Assembly: GCA_011319805.1 (NCBI GenBank)
Contig: SJRY01000234.1
Coordinates: forward strand, 930,001 to 994,000
Origin: Macrocybe gigantea
Lineage: Eukaryota; Basidiomycota; Agaricomycetes; Agaricales; Callistosporiaceae
Reading direction: 5' to 3'
Length of the DNA: 64,000 nucleotides
Shown here in pieces: positions 52,355 to 61,967 of the stretch. The position numbers and the translations under genes are program-made. The notes under the pieces were generated by a model, which did no database searches, had not been told where the DNA came from, and saw only the letters and a list, made by a program, of their open reading frames with translations. The stretch's first letter is position 1. The number at the start of each line of letters is the position of its first letter.

Positions 52355-52911
52355 CTTAGGCGGGGAGGAGACCGGCGTTAGGTTAGATCATCTGAATGGC
52401 CCCTGCCATCTTATACGACGTCGGATTAGGCTTGGGCATCAACGTTCGTTCTTCACCCACATGCAACAATCCCGCATCAAAAGCGAACGTTTTCTACCCT
52501 GGGAGTCGGACTGATGCACTATAGTACTTTATGACAGTTGTATACCATAGAAAGCAAACGCCGTACCACTAAATCGCGAGCGATGAGTAAAAAGAAGTCT
52601 CAAATATTGCTTGGGTCCATATTATTCCCGTCGAAAAGCCGTCCCGACGGTTTATATATTGACGCACCAAAGTAATATGACAGAACTCAAAAAGTTCTGT
52701 CCTCAACGACTCAGATCCGTTGGGAACGGACTTTTGGATCCCCTTAGACGTTTCCATGACCGATGAAAGTGGGACATAATGATAGTATGAGAGTAGAGCT
52801 TCTGTTTGAGCTACCAGTGCGAGACTACAGTAGATGCTTTAGCACAGCGTCGACGGCTCAGAAACAATGAAATCCTAACGAGGTTTCGTTGAATTCAAAC
52901 ATCTCTGACGA
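52355..52911. other. Intergenic region between GDPD and COX19
   Basis: No gene is supported. The stretch should contain the GDPD promoter and COX19 3' UTR. A 62-codon minus-strand frame at 52569-52757 has no motif. Confidence 0.5.
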
Positions 52912-53339
52912 TTAGTTCGTCGAAGATTTGTTCTCCTGAGCTTCTGTAACAGCTGCCTTGTTGGAATGCAGCGCAGGACCCCCAACGCCCCCAAAGCCTA
53001 GATTGTGCCAGTCGTCACGTTCCATGAGTCCTCTGCAGAAAGTATGAGAACCCTGAAGCCTGGTCATCGCCAGAGGCAAAGACTACAGCACCTTTGCATC
53101 CGACAATCAAGATAGTCTTTGCTGAGTACTCGACAATTGGTGGAGTTGCTCGAATTCTTTTTGAGGCAGGCCATGTACAGCATCATCTTGTGTTTACACT
53201 CGCCTAGGCATATGAATCGTATCGAAGCTGCAAGCGCAAGGCCCCAGAGCGTACCATAATGATCGAGAGGGAAAGAGCCTCTGTCTGGAGGGGCGACTTG
53301 AAATCCTACGTTAATGGACGGCGGTCGACCAAAAGACAT
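52912..53339 (-). CDS. COX19: Cytochrome c oxidase assembly protein COX19
   Basis: This is a twin CX9C protein of the mitochondrial intermembrane space, needed for copper delivery to cytochrome c oxidase and imported by the MIA40 pathway. The start MSFGRPPSINVGFQVAPPDR then GSFPLDHYG fits the family N-terminus. After an intron (GTACGC...CCTAG) the helical hairpin carries CKHKMMLYMAC and CRVLSKDYLDC, both exact C-x9-C. The last exon gives RGLMERDDWHNLGFGG and a hydrophilic tail ending KSSTN-stop. Length is as usual for COX19. Confidence 0.94.
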
Positions 53340-53520
53340 TGAGTGTTACAGAAGAGTATTTCCCCCTAACGAACGTGGGAAAATTGTGAAGCCAACCATA
53401 CGACTCTTTTTCGGTCTTAAAAGGCAAGAAAATACATGATCATAAGAAATATCCTCATGGGTGGCCGTGGTACAAAGAAAATGAAAATGTCCTTGGGTTG
53501 GGTATCCGGAATCACTGTGA

Positions 53521-54718
53521 CTACTTTCTTCCCGTGCCTAGCTGTTTGCCTTTCTGGTCCTTGTCGTCCTCTTCCTCCTCTTTGTGTTCATCCGAATCGT
53601 CACCTTCTCGTCGCTCTTCTGGCCTTTGGCCAGAGCTTCCAGTTTGGCTATTTGATCCAAAGGCCCTTTCCGGAGCCATATGATCGATAAGGTTCATTCC
53701 GGCCAGCCGGGAGCCTTTTAGCATGACGATTTCCTTCAGCCATCCATTCTCGCGTCGCAAGTCCGCCACTTCGCGTTCCAAGTCTTCCGCTCGTCCTGTC
53801 AGGTCGGATACCGATCGCTCTAAGTTAACTGTCCTTTGCTTTTTCTTGATCCGAAATCGCGCTATGGTATTTTAAGCTTGCCGATCTGGACTTCACGATC
53901 AAGCCCAACTTACCGGAAGCCTCAGTATTCCTGCGGCGTTTTTCTTCCGCATTACGGTGCGCTCGCCTCGCTTTGTCCATCAGGGTCCGCAGAGGAAGCA
54001 ACAGGCGAGCTGCCTTGTTGAATAGAATTCCGCCTGGTTGCTCGCGAATACTGGCGCCAGGAGTTTGGACATTGGACGGCTGCGCCGGCAGGCCTGTATA
54101 CGGAACGGGCGATGCTATAGCGTTGGGCTGATGCATAGCCTGGAAAGCCGTGTAAGGGTGTTGCGATGCCTGGTGCCACGCGAAATTCAGAGAGGAAAAG
54201 GGCGGCAGCTGGACGTTGTCCATCCGCCCTTGATCTGGGTAGCCACCATTATGGATCAAAGGCGCCGGATTAGAGTCTCCTACCGGAGACACAAGGTTTC
54301 CATACGAGTGTGATGAAGGCCCGCCGACCCCTGAGGCTGGAAGGCGCCTATAGCCGCGAGTTGTGCAAGGAAGGCAGCATTTTGATAATCTGACTGCGCT
54401 ACCACGAAGTCAGATTAAGAGACTCGAGCGAAAAATTGGGATCCACTTACACAACCCTGAGCTCGTTGTATTGGAACCTGACGTATTTACTGAAGGAAAG
54501 GAATTGGAATGACCTCTTGGCCTATCTTGAGAACGCTCGTGACCATTAGAGTCGCGTCTTTCTCTGCTCATGTCAAATGGGAAATCCCCTAGCTCCCAAA
54601 GCTCTAGACCTAGTTGGAGACTGGAAGAAGGGGGGTTATCGTCTGATCTGGGGATTGTCTGCTTTTGAGAGGAAGCATATATAGAAGGAGATGTCCAAAT
54701 TGATGTTTCTGGAGCCAT
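53521..54718 (-). CDS. bZIP transcription factor, Met4/Zip1-like (one apparent frameshift)
   Basis: This is a basic-leucine-zipper regulator resembling fungal Met4/MetR/Zip1 sulfur-metabolism factors. The basic region RRAHRNAEEKRRRNTEAS is spliced (GTAAGT...CATAG) to ARFRIKKKQRTVNLERSVSD. The zipper LTGRAEDLEREVADLRRENG and WLKEIVMLKG follows. The tail is acidic and Ser/Glu-rich, ending QLGTGRK-stop. The N-terminus is Ser/Pro-rich (MAPETSIWTSPSIYASSQKQ). One base is apparently missing at the C4 run 54328-54331; restoring it gives GAFQPQGVGGPSSHSYGNLV. The Met4 comparison rests on the RNTAAS-ARFRxKKK basic region, which several fungal bZIPs share. Confidence 0.85.
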
Positions 54719-55328
54719 ACCAGGGAAAGCGAGGGGAAGAAGGCCTGCTCATGGGCAGGAGCACGCATTCGCCATTCTGAAACAGGATTGCGACAGTTAG
54801 AGTGAAAAATGCGCCACTATCTCGGGCGAAAGTCCTCAGTGACATGTTCTGCAGCTATTCGATGGAGGGCTGATTCAAGGATAAGCATGGTGGTTTTAAA
54901 AAGGTTTCGTTTACCCCAAGCCAAGGACTTCGGGGCATGGGAGCAAAGCCTATTCAGAAATTCCATCAAATAATGAATTCGGAATTCCCTCTGAGCAGGA
55001 CCTTCCTTTTACGGTACCACTACGCCGATCGAAAGACGGGTTCATCTCCTGGCCGACTGTCGTTTGGCGAATACACGGACTCATCACTCAGCCTTGTGAG
55101 AGTCCCCAAGTTATTGAGCGCTTATCTTTGATGCCTACATGTCAAACACTGGCTTCCTGGACTTCGGGAAATTAAAACAGGTCCAGAGCATGATACAGGA
55201 CTTTGTCACGTGATTAAATGACTAAGCATTACGCGTCTCTGTCAATTGAACCTGATCTGAGAGTGACGCGTATCGAGAAGCCCAGAAGTTCCTCGCGTTG
55301 GTGATACCTTCAATCGAGAACGAACAAC
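54719..55328. promoter_or_regulatory. Divergent bZIP/NPL4 promoter with TCACGTGA, TGACTAA and two ACGCGT
   Basis: The stretch lies between the start codons of the bZIP gene (-) and NPL4 (+). TCACGTGA, the consensus of Cbf1-type bHLH factors, is at 55206-55213. TGACTAA, an AP-1/Gcn4-like half-site arrangement, is at 55219-55225. ACGCGT occurs at 55231-55236 and 55266-55271. These four elements sit in 66 bp, 60-125 bp before NPL4. Function is inferred from motifs only. Confidence 0.45.
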
Positions 55329-57658
55329 ATGGTAAACCTGAATATTCGCAAACTAAAACTGCAGACTGATAAAATTTCAGCTCATTCGAGTACGATCAAG
55401 AGACGGCAACTTTCGATTTGAGTTCGATCCAAGAACCAGTATATCCGAACTCTTCGATAAAGTACAAGCCTGATTCGCATAGCACGGACAAGATGATTTA
55501 TCTTTTCGAATTTCAGGTTCTTGAAACCACAACGGATGCGGACGTATCTACGTTCACAATATCCAATCAACCCAGAGGGAATGAAACGAAATTTGCCGAT
55601 CTCAAAGGAAGGACTCTGCAGGACCTTGGCCTGAAGTGAGTTTCGTAAATCCATCGTCCTCCCTCTTGTGAATGACATTACCCAGGCATGGAGATCTCGT
55701 TTTTGTCAACTACCGGAATAAAACTTCATCTAGCATTGTCAAAGAAACCGAAGTGGCGGATGGACAGCCTGTAAATCTTGTGCCTCCTGCTGATCCCGCG
55801 AAGCGACCATGGGAGAACGTGCAAGAGGATCCAGTGGATGTATACTGGCGTTCTCAACCTGGGAAGATAGCGCGTGGTCGTGACTCCCGATTTTGCAAGC
55901 ACGGACCAAATGGAATGTGCGATTATTGCATGCCATTGGAGCCGTACGACCCGGCATATCACAAAGAACACAATATAAACATCTTTCATATCATGCGTAC
56001 TTGCACAAACTGACCCCCAAGTCTTCTGCCTCTGCTTCTTCCAATTTGCCGCCACTCAACCCCTTATCGTACAAGGTGAAGGATCCTTGCCCTAGTGGTG
56101 GGCACCCTCCTTGGCCCGCCGGAATTTGCACGTCATGCCAACCCTCTGCAATCACACTTCAACCACAACAGTTTCGTATGGTCGATCACTTGGAAATTGC
56201 CTCAACTGATATTATCGAACGGTTTCTGCAAGCTTGGCGCAAGACAGGTCTTCAGCGTTTCGGCTGGTTGATCGGGCATTATGAACCTTACGACGAGGTG
56301 CCGATGGGCGTGAAGGCGGTTGTGGAAGCGATCCATGAACCGCCTCAGCAGGGCGAATTAGACGGTCTGACATTGGGTCTTCCCTGGGAGGATGAGAGCC
56401 GTATCAAAGAGTTGGCAGCTTCTGCAGCCCAACCTTTGAGGATAGTGGGATACATTTTTACCGATCTGGATCCAACTCCAGAAGACCGGACGAAGAACGT
56501 CTACAAACGACATCCAGGCTCTTTTTACCTGTCCAGCCTCGAGGCGATTTTTGCTGCACAAATACAAAAGCAATACCCGACGCCTTCACGGTCATCTCCT
56601 ACGGGAGAGTTCGCTTCCCGTCTCGTAACCGCCATGCTCACGGGAACTGAAGACGGCCAGGTGGATATATCCGCGTACCAGGTTTCCGAGCAGGGTGTCG
56701 CAATGGCTGATGCCGACATGATAGAGGCAAGTGTCGAGCCTGGAATAGTGAGGGTGAAGGAAGAAGACAGAAGCAAGGAGTCTGCACGATATGTCCCGAC
56801 GTGTTCTTCTCGTATAAGAATGAATACGGTCTGGAGGTGAAGAAGAGTGCAAAGCCATGTTTCCCGGTCGAATACCTTCTCGTGAATGTGATTGAGTGTC
56901 TTTCTCGGTCTTCCTTGCTGTGACTGACTACCAATTTCTTCAGGTCACGCACGGTTTCCCGCAAAACCCATCTCCTATCTTCCAATCGACCAAATTCAGC
57001 ATAGAAAACCGACCCGGATTGGAAGATCCGTCGGTGGAGCAGGTCCTCGCGGCTTTGGCCAGGTTAGATGCTCCGAATATCCGGGATAGCCGATCGTCGA
57101 AACCGGGAGAGGGGCAGAAGAAACTCGAACTTGCCAGGTTTCTCAGTGATTGGCATTTCATTGCGTTCCTCGGCACAACGCAGTTACTTTCCCCCGTGAG
57201 CTCGCACTCGCTTCTGTCCGCTTCATCCGTTAACCTGGTACTGTTAGGACGACATGAAGGTCTTCATCCATACCCTAACTCTCCCGAAGCTGTTCGAGGA
57301 CCTTTCGCAGCTCGACGCAGTGCTCGCTACGGATGGCTGGCAGACGCTCATGACGTTTACTCAGGAAAGCGCTCGTAAGTCGTGCCGTTTGTCATTAGGA
57401 AGAGTCTCAAGTCTCGTATTCATTGTGACACGCACAGCAGCACGGCCAACGACGTCTGCGCCAAGCACATCGACGGCGCAGCGCATGGACGAGGATATTC
57501 CGCAGGAAGTGTTTGATCAGATCGCTGCAGAAGAAGCGGCCGCACGAGCCGCATCTTCCGAAGCGGGTCCGAGCTCGGGTGGGCGAACATGCCCCCACTG
57601 CACGTTCGAGAACCATCACGGAGGGACGGATTGTGAGGTCTGTGGTTTGCCTTTGTGA
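55329..57658 (+). CDS. NPL4: NPL4, CDC48/p97 cofactor (two apparent frameshifts)
   Basis: NPL4 forms with UFD1 the ubiquitin-recognition cofactor of the CDC48 segregase, acting in ER-associated degradation and chromatin protein extraction. The first coding exon is only the ATG (55329-55331), followed by a 49-bp intron. Exon 2 gives LIRVRSRDGNFRFEFDPRTS, the UBX-like fold. Further blocks are DLKGRTLQDLGLKHGDLVFV, FCKHGPNGMCDYCMPLEPYD (Zn-binding), WPAGICTSCQPSAITLQPQQ and RMVDHLEIASTDIIERFLQA. The MPN-like domain contains QRFGWLIGHYEPYDEVPMGV. ELARFLSDWHFIAFLGTTQL and the C-terminal NZF finger CPHCTFENHHGGTDCEVCGL complete it. One base is missing at 55977-55979 (restores HNIKHLSYHAYLHKL) and one at 56795-56797 (restores YVPDVFFSYKNEYGLEV). 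Confidence 0.93.
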
Positions 57659-58103
57659 AGACATGGGTTGTTCGGAGCCATGGACTCATTGGTCTGGATG
57701 TAATGAAAGGTCCTTTCGATGTTTCGAGCTTATCGTACAGTTCAGTTCACAAGCTTTTGTATTGTTACCGACATTGATCAGTACTGCTTTCAAACAAATA
57801 GGCTACATACAAGCTGAAACCAGGAGCTACGAAGTATCGAACGTGTTGGGCTCGTCATTTATCATACTGTGTTCGTGTCTGGCGTAGAAAATAGAGACCC
57901 GTGTTTCTGCGAGAATTGAAAAGAGAGAGCGTTGGTAGAACTTTATTTATACCGTTAAAAACCAGTAACTGCAGAAAAGTCCAAGGTCTATAATGAAAAA
58001 GAAAAGAAACAAGCCTAAAATAAGACCGGATTTGAACAAGCCGCCAGAATTTGAGGACGAAAAAGTAGCTTTTCTTCTCCTCGCGCAGGGTCAAGGTGTT
58101 CGC

Positions 58104-59632
58104 TCATCGGAAAAAGACCCACCAAACGGCAAAGGCGAGGCCAAAGATGATACCCAATGCGCGAGCAATGATAACAAGGATCAAAGCTTTTCTAATGGCA
58201 GCATAAAATGTGCTCAACGCAGAGCCAGACCAGTTGATGCTGAACGAAAGATAGTCAGTTACATCCGCCAAATCATTCGTGAGTCGATTACCGTCTATCA
58301 TTTGTTCCCCCTGATCGAACGCTTTGCTCCCATCCACGGACGACTTCTCGGTACCGCTTGCCGAAAACCCTGGTTTCAGAATATGTAATTCCGTCGCCAT
58401 GAAAAAAAAAAAGGCAAAGCATACCAGATCCAGAAATTGACGTCCGGATACGAGAACCTCGGGAAGACGCTTGCCAAGCTAGGTGCGACGATCTCCATGC
58501 GCAGACTCTCTACGTCAGTCTGATAGGGCAGCTGCATGACCGGCGTCAGCGGGGACTCGGAGAGCGATTCGCTGGCGTCCTTGGCAGGGCCAGTAGGGGA
58601 GGAATAGATCATGTATGACATCAGGTCGAGCATCATGCCCAAGGAAAGACCCCATAGTTTAAGGTTCTTTGGAGGCGGCGGGCGGGCTGCTCCACAGGGG
58701 GTGCCATCACGTTTTTCTGAGGGCTGGAGGGTTGGCTCCTGAATAGAAGGCGATGGGTCCAGGAGAAGGGCCGGGTATTCCATGGTGCCGACCAGGATGC
58801 GGACGATAAGACGCAGAGCAGTAGAGTGTTTGGGCGCCATACGTGAAGCGGCGTCAACAGTGACGGTGGACCACCTGGTGGAGGTGTGCGGGGAGATGAG
58901 GGAGGCGAGAGAGGTCCAGTGGAGGGTGGTAGAGGGTATGGGATCTGGCGGGGGTGCGTGGGGCGTGAGCTGCAGAAATACGAAGGGAGAGAGAATCATC
59001 AAGAGACGCTTTCCGAGAGACGTTGTGATTTCCCGGTCGTCAAGTTGGCCAATGCACGTGTAATGGTGCTCGGCGAGGTCGATTCCGATCTCTTCCCAAG
59101 TCTGTCGCATAGCTGTGAGGGGCGCGGGGAAAACGTGGCGCGTATGTCAGGCGTCGGAAATGGGGTGGCAGGGGATGCGCACCTGTGTACAAGCCGCCCT
59201 CGTCGTCGGGCTCCATTCGGCCACCGGGAAAAGCGACATGGGCTTCCTGTGTGTTTTGCTGCTTGGACTGGGCGACGGACACCTCGTCGGCGGCGGGCGG
59301 GTAGTCACGTCGGAGGAAAAGAATTTCGGGGCATGCGCCCGGGTCGTTCACCCAGCTCTGTTCGAAGAACTCGGCGAGCGAAGGCGGGGCGGCGTGGTGG
59401 GAGGAAGGGAGGCATCGGGTGAGGGCACGACACGGATGATGAGCGCTACGGCGGCTCTGCGGGGCTCTGGAGAGGAACGTCATCGAGTTAGCTCGTCACG
59501 GGCGGCTGCGGATAAGGAAAGGCGGGGGAACTGACGGGTAGGCGGGGAAGCTATGATACGCGGAGGAGTGGAGCGGATATGTTGAAGAGCGCGAGCGAGG
59601 AGAGGCGTTACCGGTACCGACTTTTCAGACAT
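58104..59632 (-). CDS. Nudix hydrolase with a C-terminal membrane anchor (one apparent frameshift)
   Basis: This is a Nudix-superfamily hydrolase of the coenzyme A diphosphatase-like group (substrate not certain). The start MSEKSVPVTPLLARALQHIR leads, across an intron with a GTCAGT donor and CTAAC branch site, to QPRRAAVALIIRVVPSPDAS. A one-base deletion near 59397-59416 separates this from HHAAPPSLAEFFEQSW and CPEILFLRRDYPP. The Nudix box is HVAFPGGRMEPDDEGG, spliced to AMRQTWEEIGIDL; it has Gln in place of the usual Glu in RE and one extra residue before it. Low-complexity Pro/Ser stretches follow, then NFWIW spliced to VFGKRYREVVRGWEQSVRSG. A final exon encodes a hydrophobic helix (ALILVIIARALGIIFGLAFA) and ends VWWVFFR-stop, indicating tail anchoring. 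Confidence 0.8.
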
Positions 59633-59691
59633 CGTCGACTGCAAGAAGCAGAAAACAAAAAAAAGAATAACAATTCATTCCACATATTAAA

Positions 59692-59774
59692 GGCGTTACC
59701 AGGGTTCGAACCTGGGTTTCAGGAAATCTCCTTTACATCAAAATCCTGAGTGATAACCACTACACTATAACGCC
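59692..59774 (-). tRNA. tRNA-Gln (anticodon UUG) with a 12-nt intron
   Basis: On the minus strand the acceptor GGCGTTA pairs with TAACGCC. The D arm is TAGTGTAGTGGTTATCAC and the T arm includes GGTTCGAACC. The anticodon stem CAGGA/TCCTG closes a loop TTTTGA...T with UUG at 34-36, and a 12-nt intron follows position 37. A run of eight T downstream (plus-strand A8 near 59658-59665) is a Pol III terminator. Confidence 0.9.
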
Positions 59775-59866
59775 GTGCGTCTGCACAGTTGATGTTCTAT
59801 AGCACTCTCTTACTTTTCTAATTCAAAATAACGTGATATAGAAAAATCAATGGCCTTGGCGTCTGA

Positions 59867-59953
59867 GGCGCTATAGTGTAGTGGTTATCACTCGAGATTC
59901 TGATTTCAAGTTACCAGATTTCTCGAAACCCAGGTTCGAGTCCTGGTAGTGCC
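59867..59953 (+). tRNA. tRNA-Gln (anticodon CUG) with a 16-nt intron
   Basis: The acceptor GGCGCTA pairs with TAGTGCC (one G-U). The D arm is identical to that of the neighbouring tRNA-Gln. The anticodon stem CGAGA/TCTCG closes a loop TTCTGA...T with CUG at 34-36, and a 16-nt intron follows position 37. The gene points away from the UUG gene, with 92 bp between their 5' ends. Confidence 0.9.
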
Positions 59954-60034
59954 TTGATGGTCTCGTTTTCATTGAGATCCTTTTTTCGTGTCTATGTCAT
60001 TATGCTTTTGGACCAAGTTTAACATGAATAGTGC

Positions 60035-61607
60035 TTAAATCTCTGCCCAACCCTCGTCGCCTTCCTCCCCACTAAAGAGCATGAGCGTAAAGACGATCAC
60101 GCTAGCTGTGAGCCTCATTGCCAGGCCGCGGTATAGCTGACCCAACCCCGTGTTCCTCGCCCATCCGCCTTTGTCCTCCTCTCTTACTTCAGGCGCGTCC
60201 GCCCGCTCTTTACCCTTGGCACTCACCGAGCTCGCGCGTCTTCGTCTCCTTCTCTTGATGGGCAAATCTGATCTTTCCTCAGTCAGGATGTGCCAGAACG
60301 TGTCCACGATGCCGTTGTACGGCGCCGGACGTAGCTCGACGCATGTCTTGAGCGGTTTCGCCGTGCCGCGGACCTGAACTTGCAGCCGTCGGCGCACCGT
60401 CTCGAACGGAAGAGTCACGAGCAGCCCAAGGCAGCCACCGCAGAGCTCTGCGAGTCCCCACGCGATGGGGTTCACGTCTTCGGAGATCCGTACTCCGATG
60501 AGGGAGGCGAGGATGCCGGGGAGGGCCAGCGAAACCGCTGGTCGCAGTGTGTTGTCGATCACGGTCGGAAGGAAAAGGTGGGGGTGGAAGTAAATGCCCT
60601 TGAGACCTCCCTCGTCTCGGAGAATCGTGGAAAGGGCGTCGAGAGGCCCAGAGTAAGTGCGGTAGCGCGGCATGTAGGATTGGACGATCAATCTTGTCCG
60701 GATCAGGTCCAAAGGGGACAAGATGAACCCGGTTATGAGGTGCGAAGCGACGGGCAAGAGAATAGGTGGCTGATGAAATGGAGGCATCGATGGATACAAA
60801 GCAGATTGAAGAAGGTTGTGAATGAGTGGCTGAGTTGTAGAAGATAGAATTTCCGTCACGCAGGAAGTGAGCAGTCCTATGCAAGGGCTGAGTTATGGCA
60901 TGGTGCGACCGTGTTGACGAACCTAACCTTTCCATAGAGCGAGCCAACCTTCTCCGCGAAAGTGGCCTATTCTTTTCATCATGTCCCAGACACCACCGGC
61001 ACTTCCGACGGGTATGATATATTCGGGTCTCGTGCCCTCTTCGAGAACAGAGCGCCTGATGACGTACCCCTGCTCGTCGGTCTGCTTAGGGACAGTTCGA
61101 CGGATCGTCTGGGCACTCTGGGGATCTGCAAAGTACGAGTCGTCGTTGGAGGAGTCGCTCAGCTGTCGAACGTGTTTTCAATGAACGGTTTGGAAAAAGA
61201 AGGATTACGTGTGCACTGACTGCGTCTTCGTTGTCGTTTTCCGGGACGTATTCGATGGCTTCGTCGGGTTCACCCGCGTCTCGAGGGACCCACTGGACTT
61301 GTAGCAAGAGCTTGCCGACCTCCCATGGCATGGCGATGGCCGTGCTGGTGTACTGCAGCACGGCGGAGGCGACGAGCGCCTTGAACAGAGTGGCGACGTC
61401 GACGCTTGACGGCTCGCTGAGGTCAAGTGAGGGCGAGAGGTCGAAGATGGAGTTGTGTGCTGGGCGAGTGGACCATTGGTATGACGGTGTTGGGGAGGGC
61501 TCGGAGTGGTTTTTGGGTGGCTGAAGGGCCTGGGCTGATGGAAAGGCCCAAGCGGAAGCGGGGTCGATGTAGAGGTCACGGAGCGATGATGGTTGGGTCG
61601 TGCTCAT
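60035..61607 (-). CDS. UGO1: Mitochondrial fusion protein UGO1 (degenerate carrier fold)
   Basis: UGO1 (SLC25A46-like) is a modified mitochondrial carrier in the outer membrane that links Fzo1 and Mgm1 during fusion. The N-terminus is MSTTQPSSLRDLYIDPASAW. A first span region with TAIAMPWEVGKLLLQVQWVP, an acidic loop, then IPVGSAGGVWDMMKRIGHFR and GEGWLALWK follow. Splicing adds GLLTSCVTEILSSTTQPLIH. Carrier-like segments continue: HLITGFILSPLDLIRTRLIV (degenerate Px[D/E]xx[R/K]), RDEGGLKGIYF, GLAELCGGCLGLLVTLPFET and VRRRLQVQV. A basic/acidic insert and LYRGLAMRLTASVIVFTLML close it, stop at 60035. Carrier signatures are degenerate, as expected for UGO1. The frame is intact at the junctions checked. 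Confidence 0.88.
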
Positions 61608-61967
61608 TTGCAGAGGACTGGAAAGTACATACTAGGCTTGCATGATGCACACACCCAGAAGGCAGGGCAAATACGTCAATACTATCGTGACACCGCCACT
61701 GAGGGGGACTTTGCAAATAAAAAAACAGAATAAAAATCATGTCTGACATGCTCCTGGAATTCATTCACTCGGTGGGTCTGTTCACCGTGCTGCACAGCGA
61801 CGGGCAGTGCGGCGAATTCAAGCGTGCGTGACAGCCCGGGTGTGACAGCTAGAATTGTGGCTGGAGGCGGTGACATCAGGTCTCTACTTTAAATTACCGT
61901 AAACTTAGTCCCGCTCTTGTTCGCCTGCCCAACACGCTCCCTTCCTTCCAACCCATCCCCTTCCATC
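61608..61967. other. Divergent promoter region between UGO1 and tricalbin
   Basis: About 360 bp separate the two start codons. A pyrimidine-rich tract lies just before the tricalbin ATG (61915-61965), typical of fungal transcription start regions. No gene is supported. Confidence 0.5.

Noticed and set aside
58886..59422. 178-codon frame antisense to the Nudix gene
   Set aside because: It is the complement of GC-rich coding sequence; Arg/Gly-rich with no domain.
60279..60947. 222-codon frame overlapping UGO1 on the same strand
   Set aside because: It is the shifted frame of UGO1 (Arg/Ser/His/Pro-rich); the carrier motifs are in the other frame.
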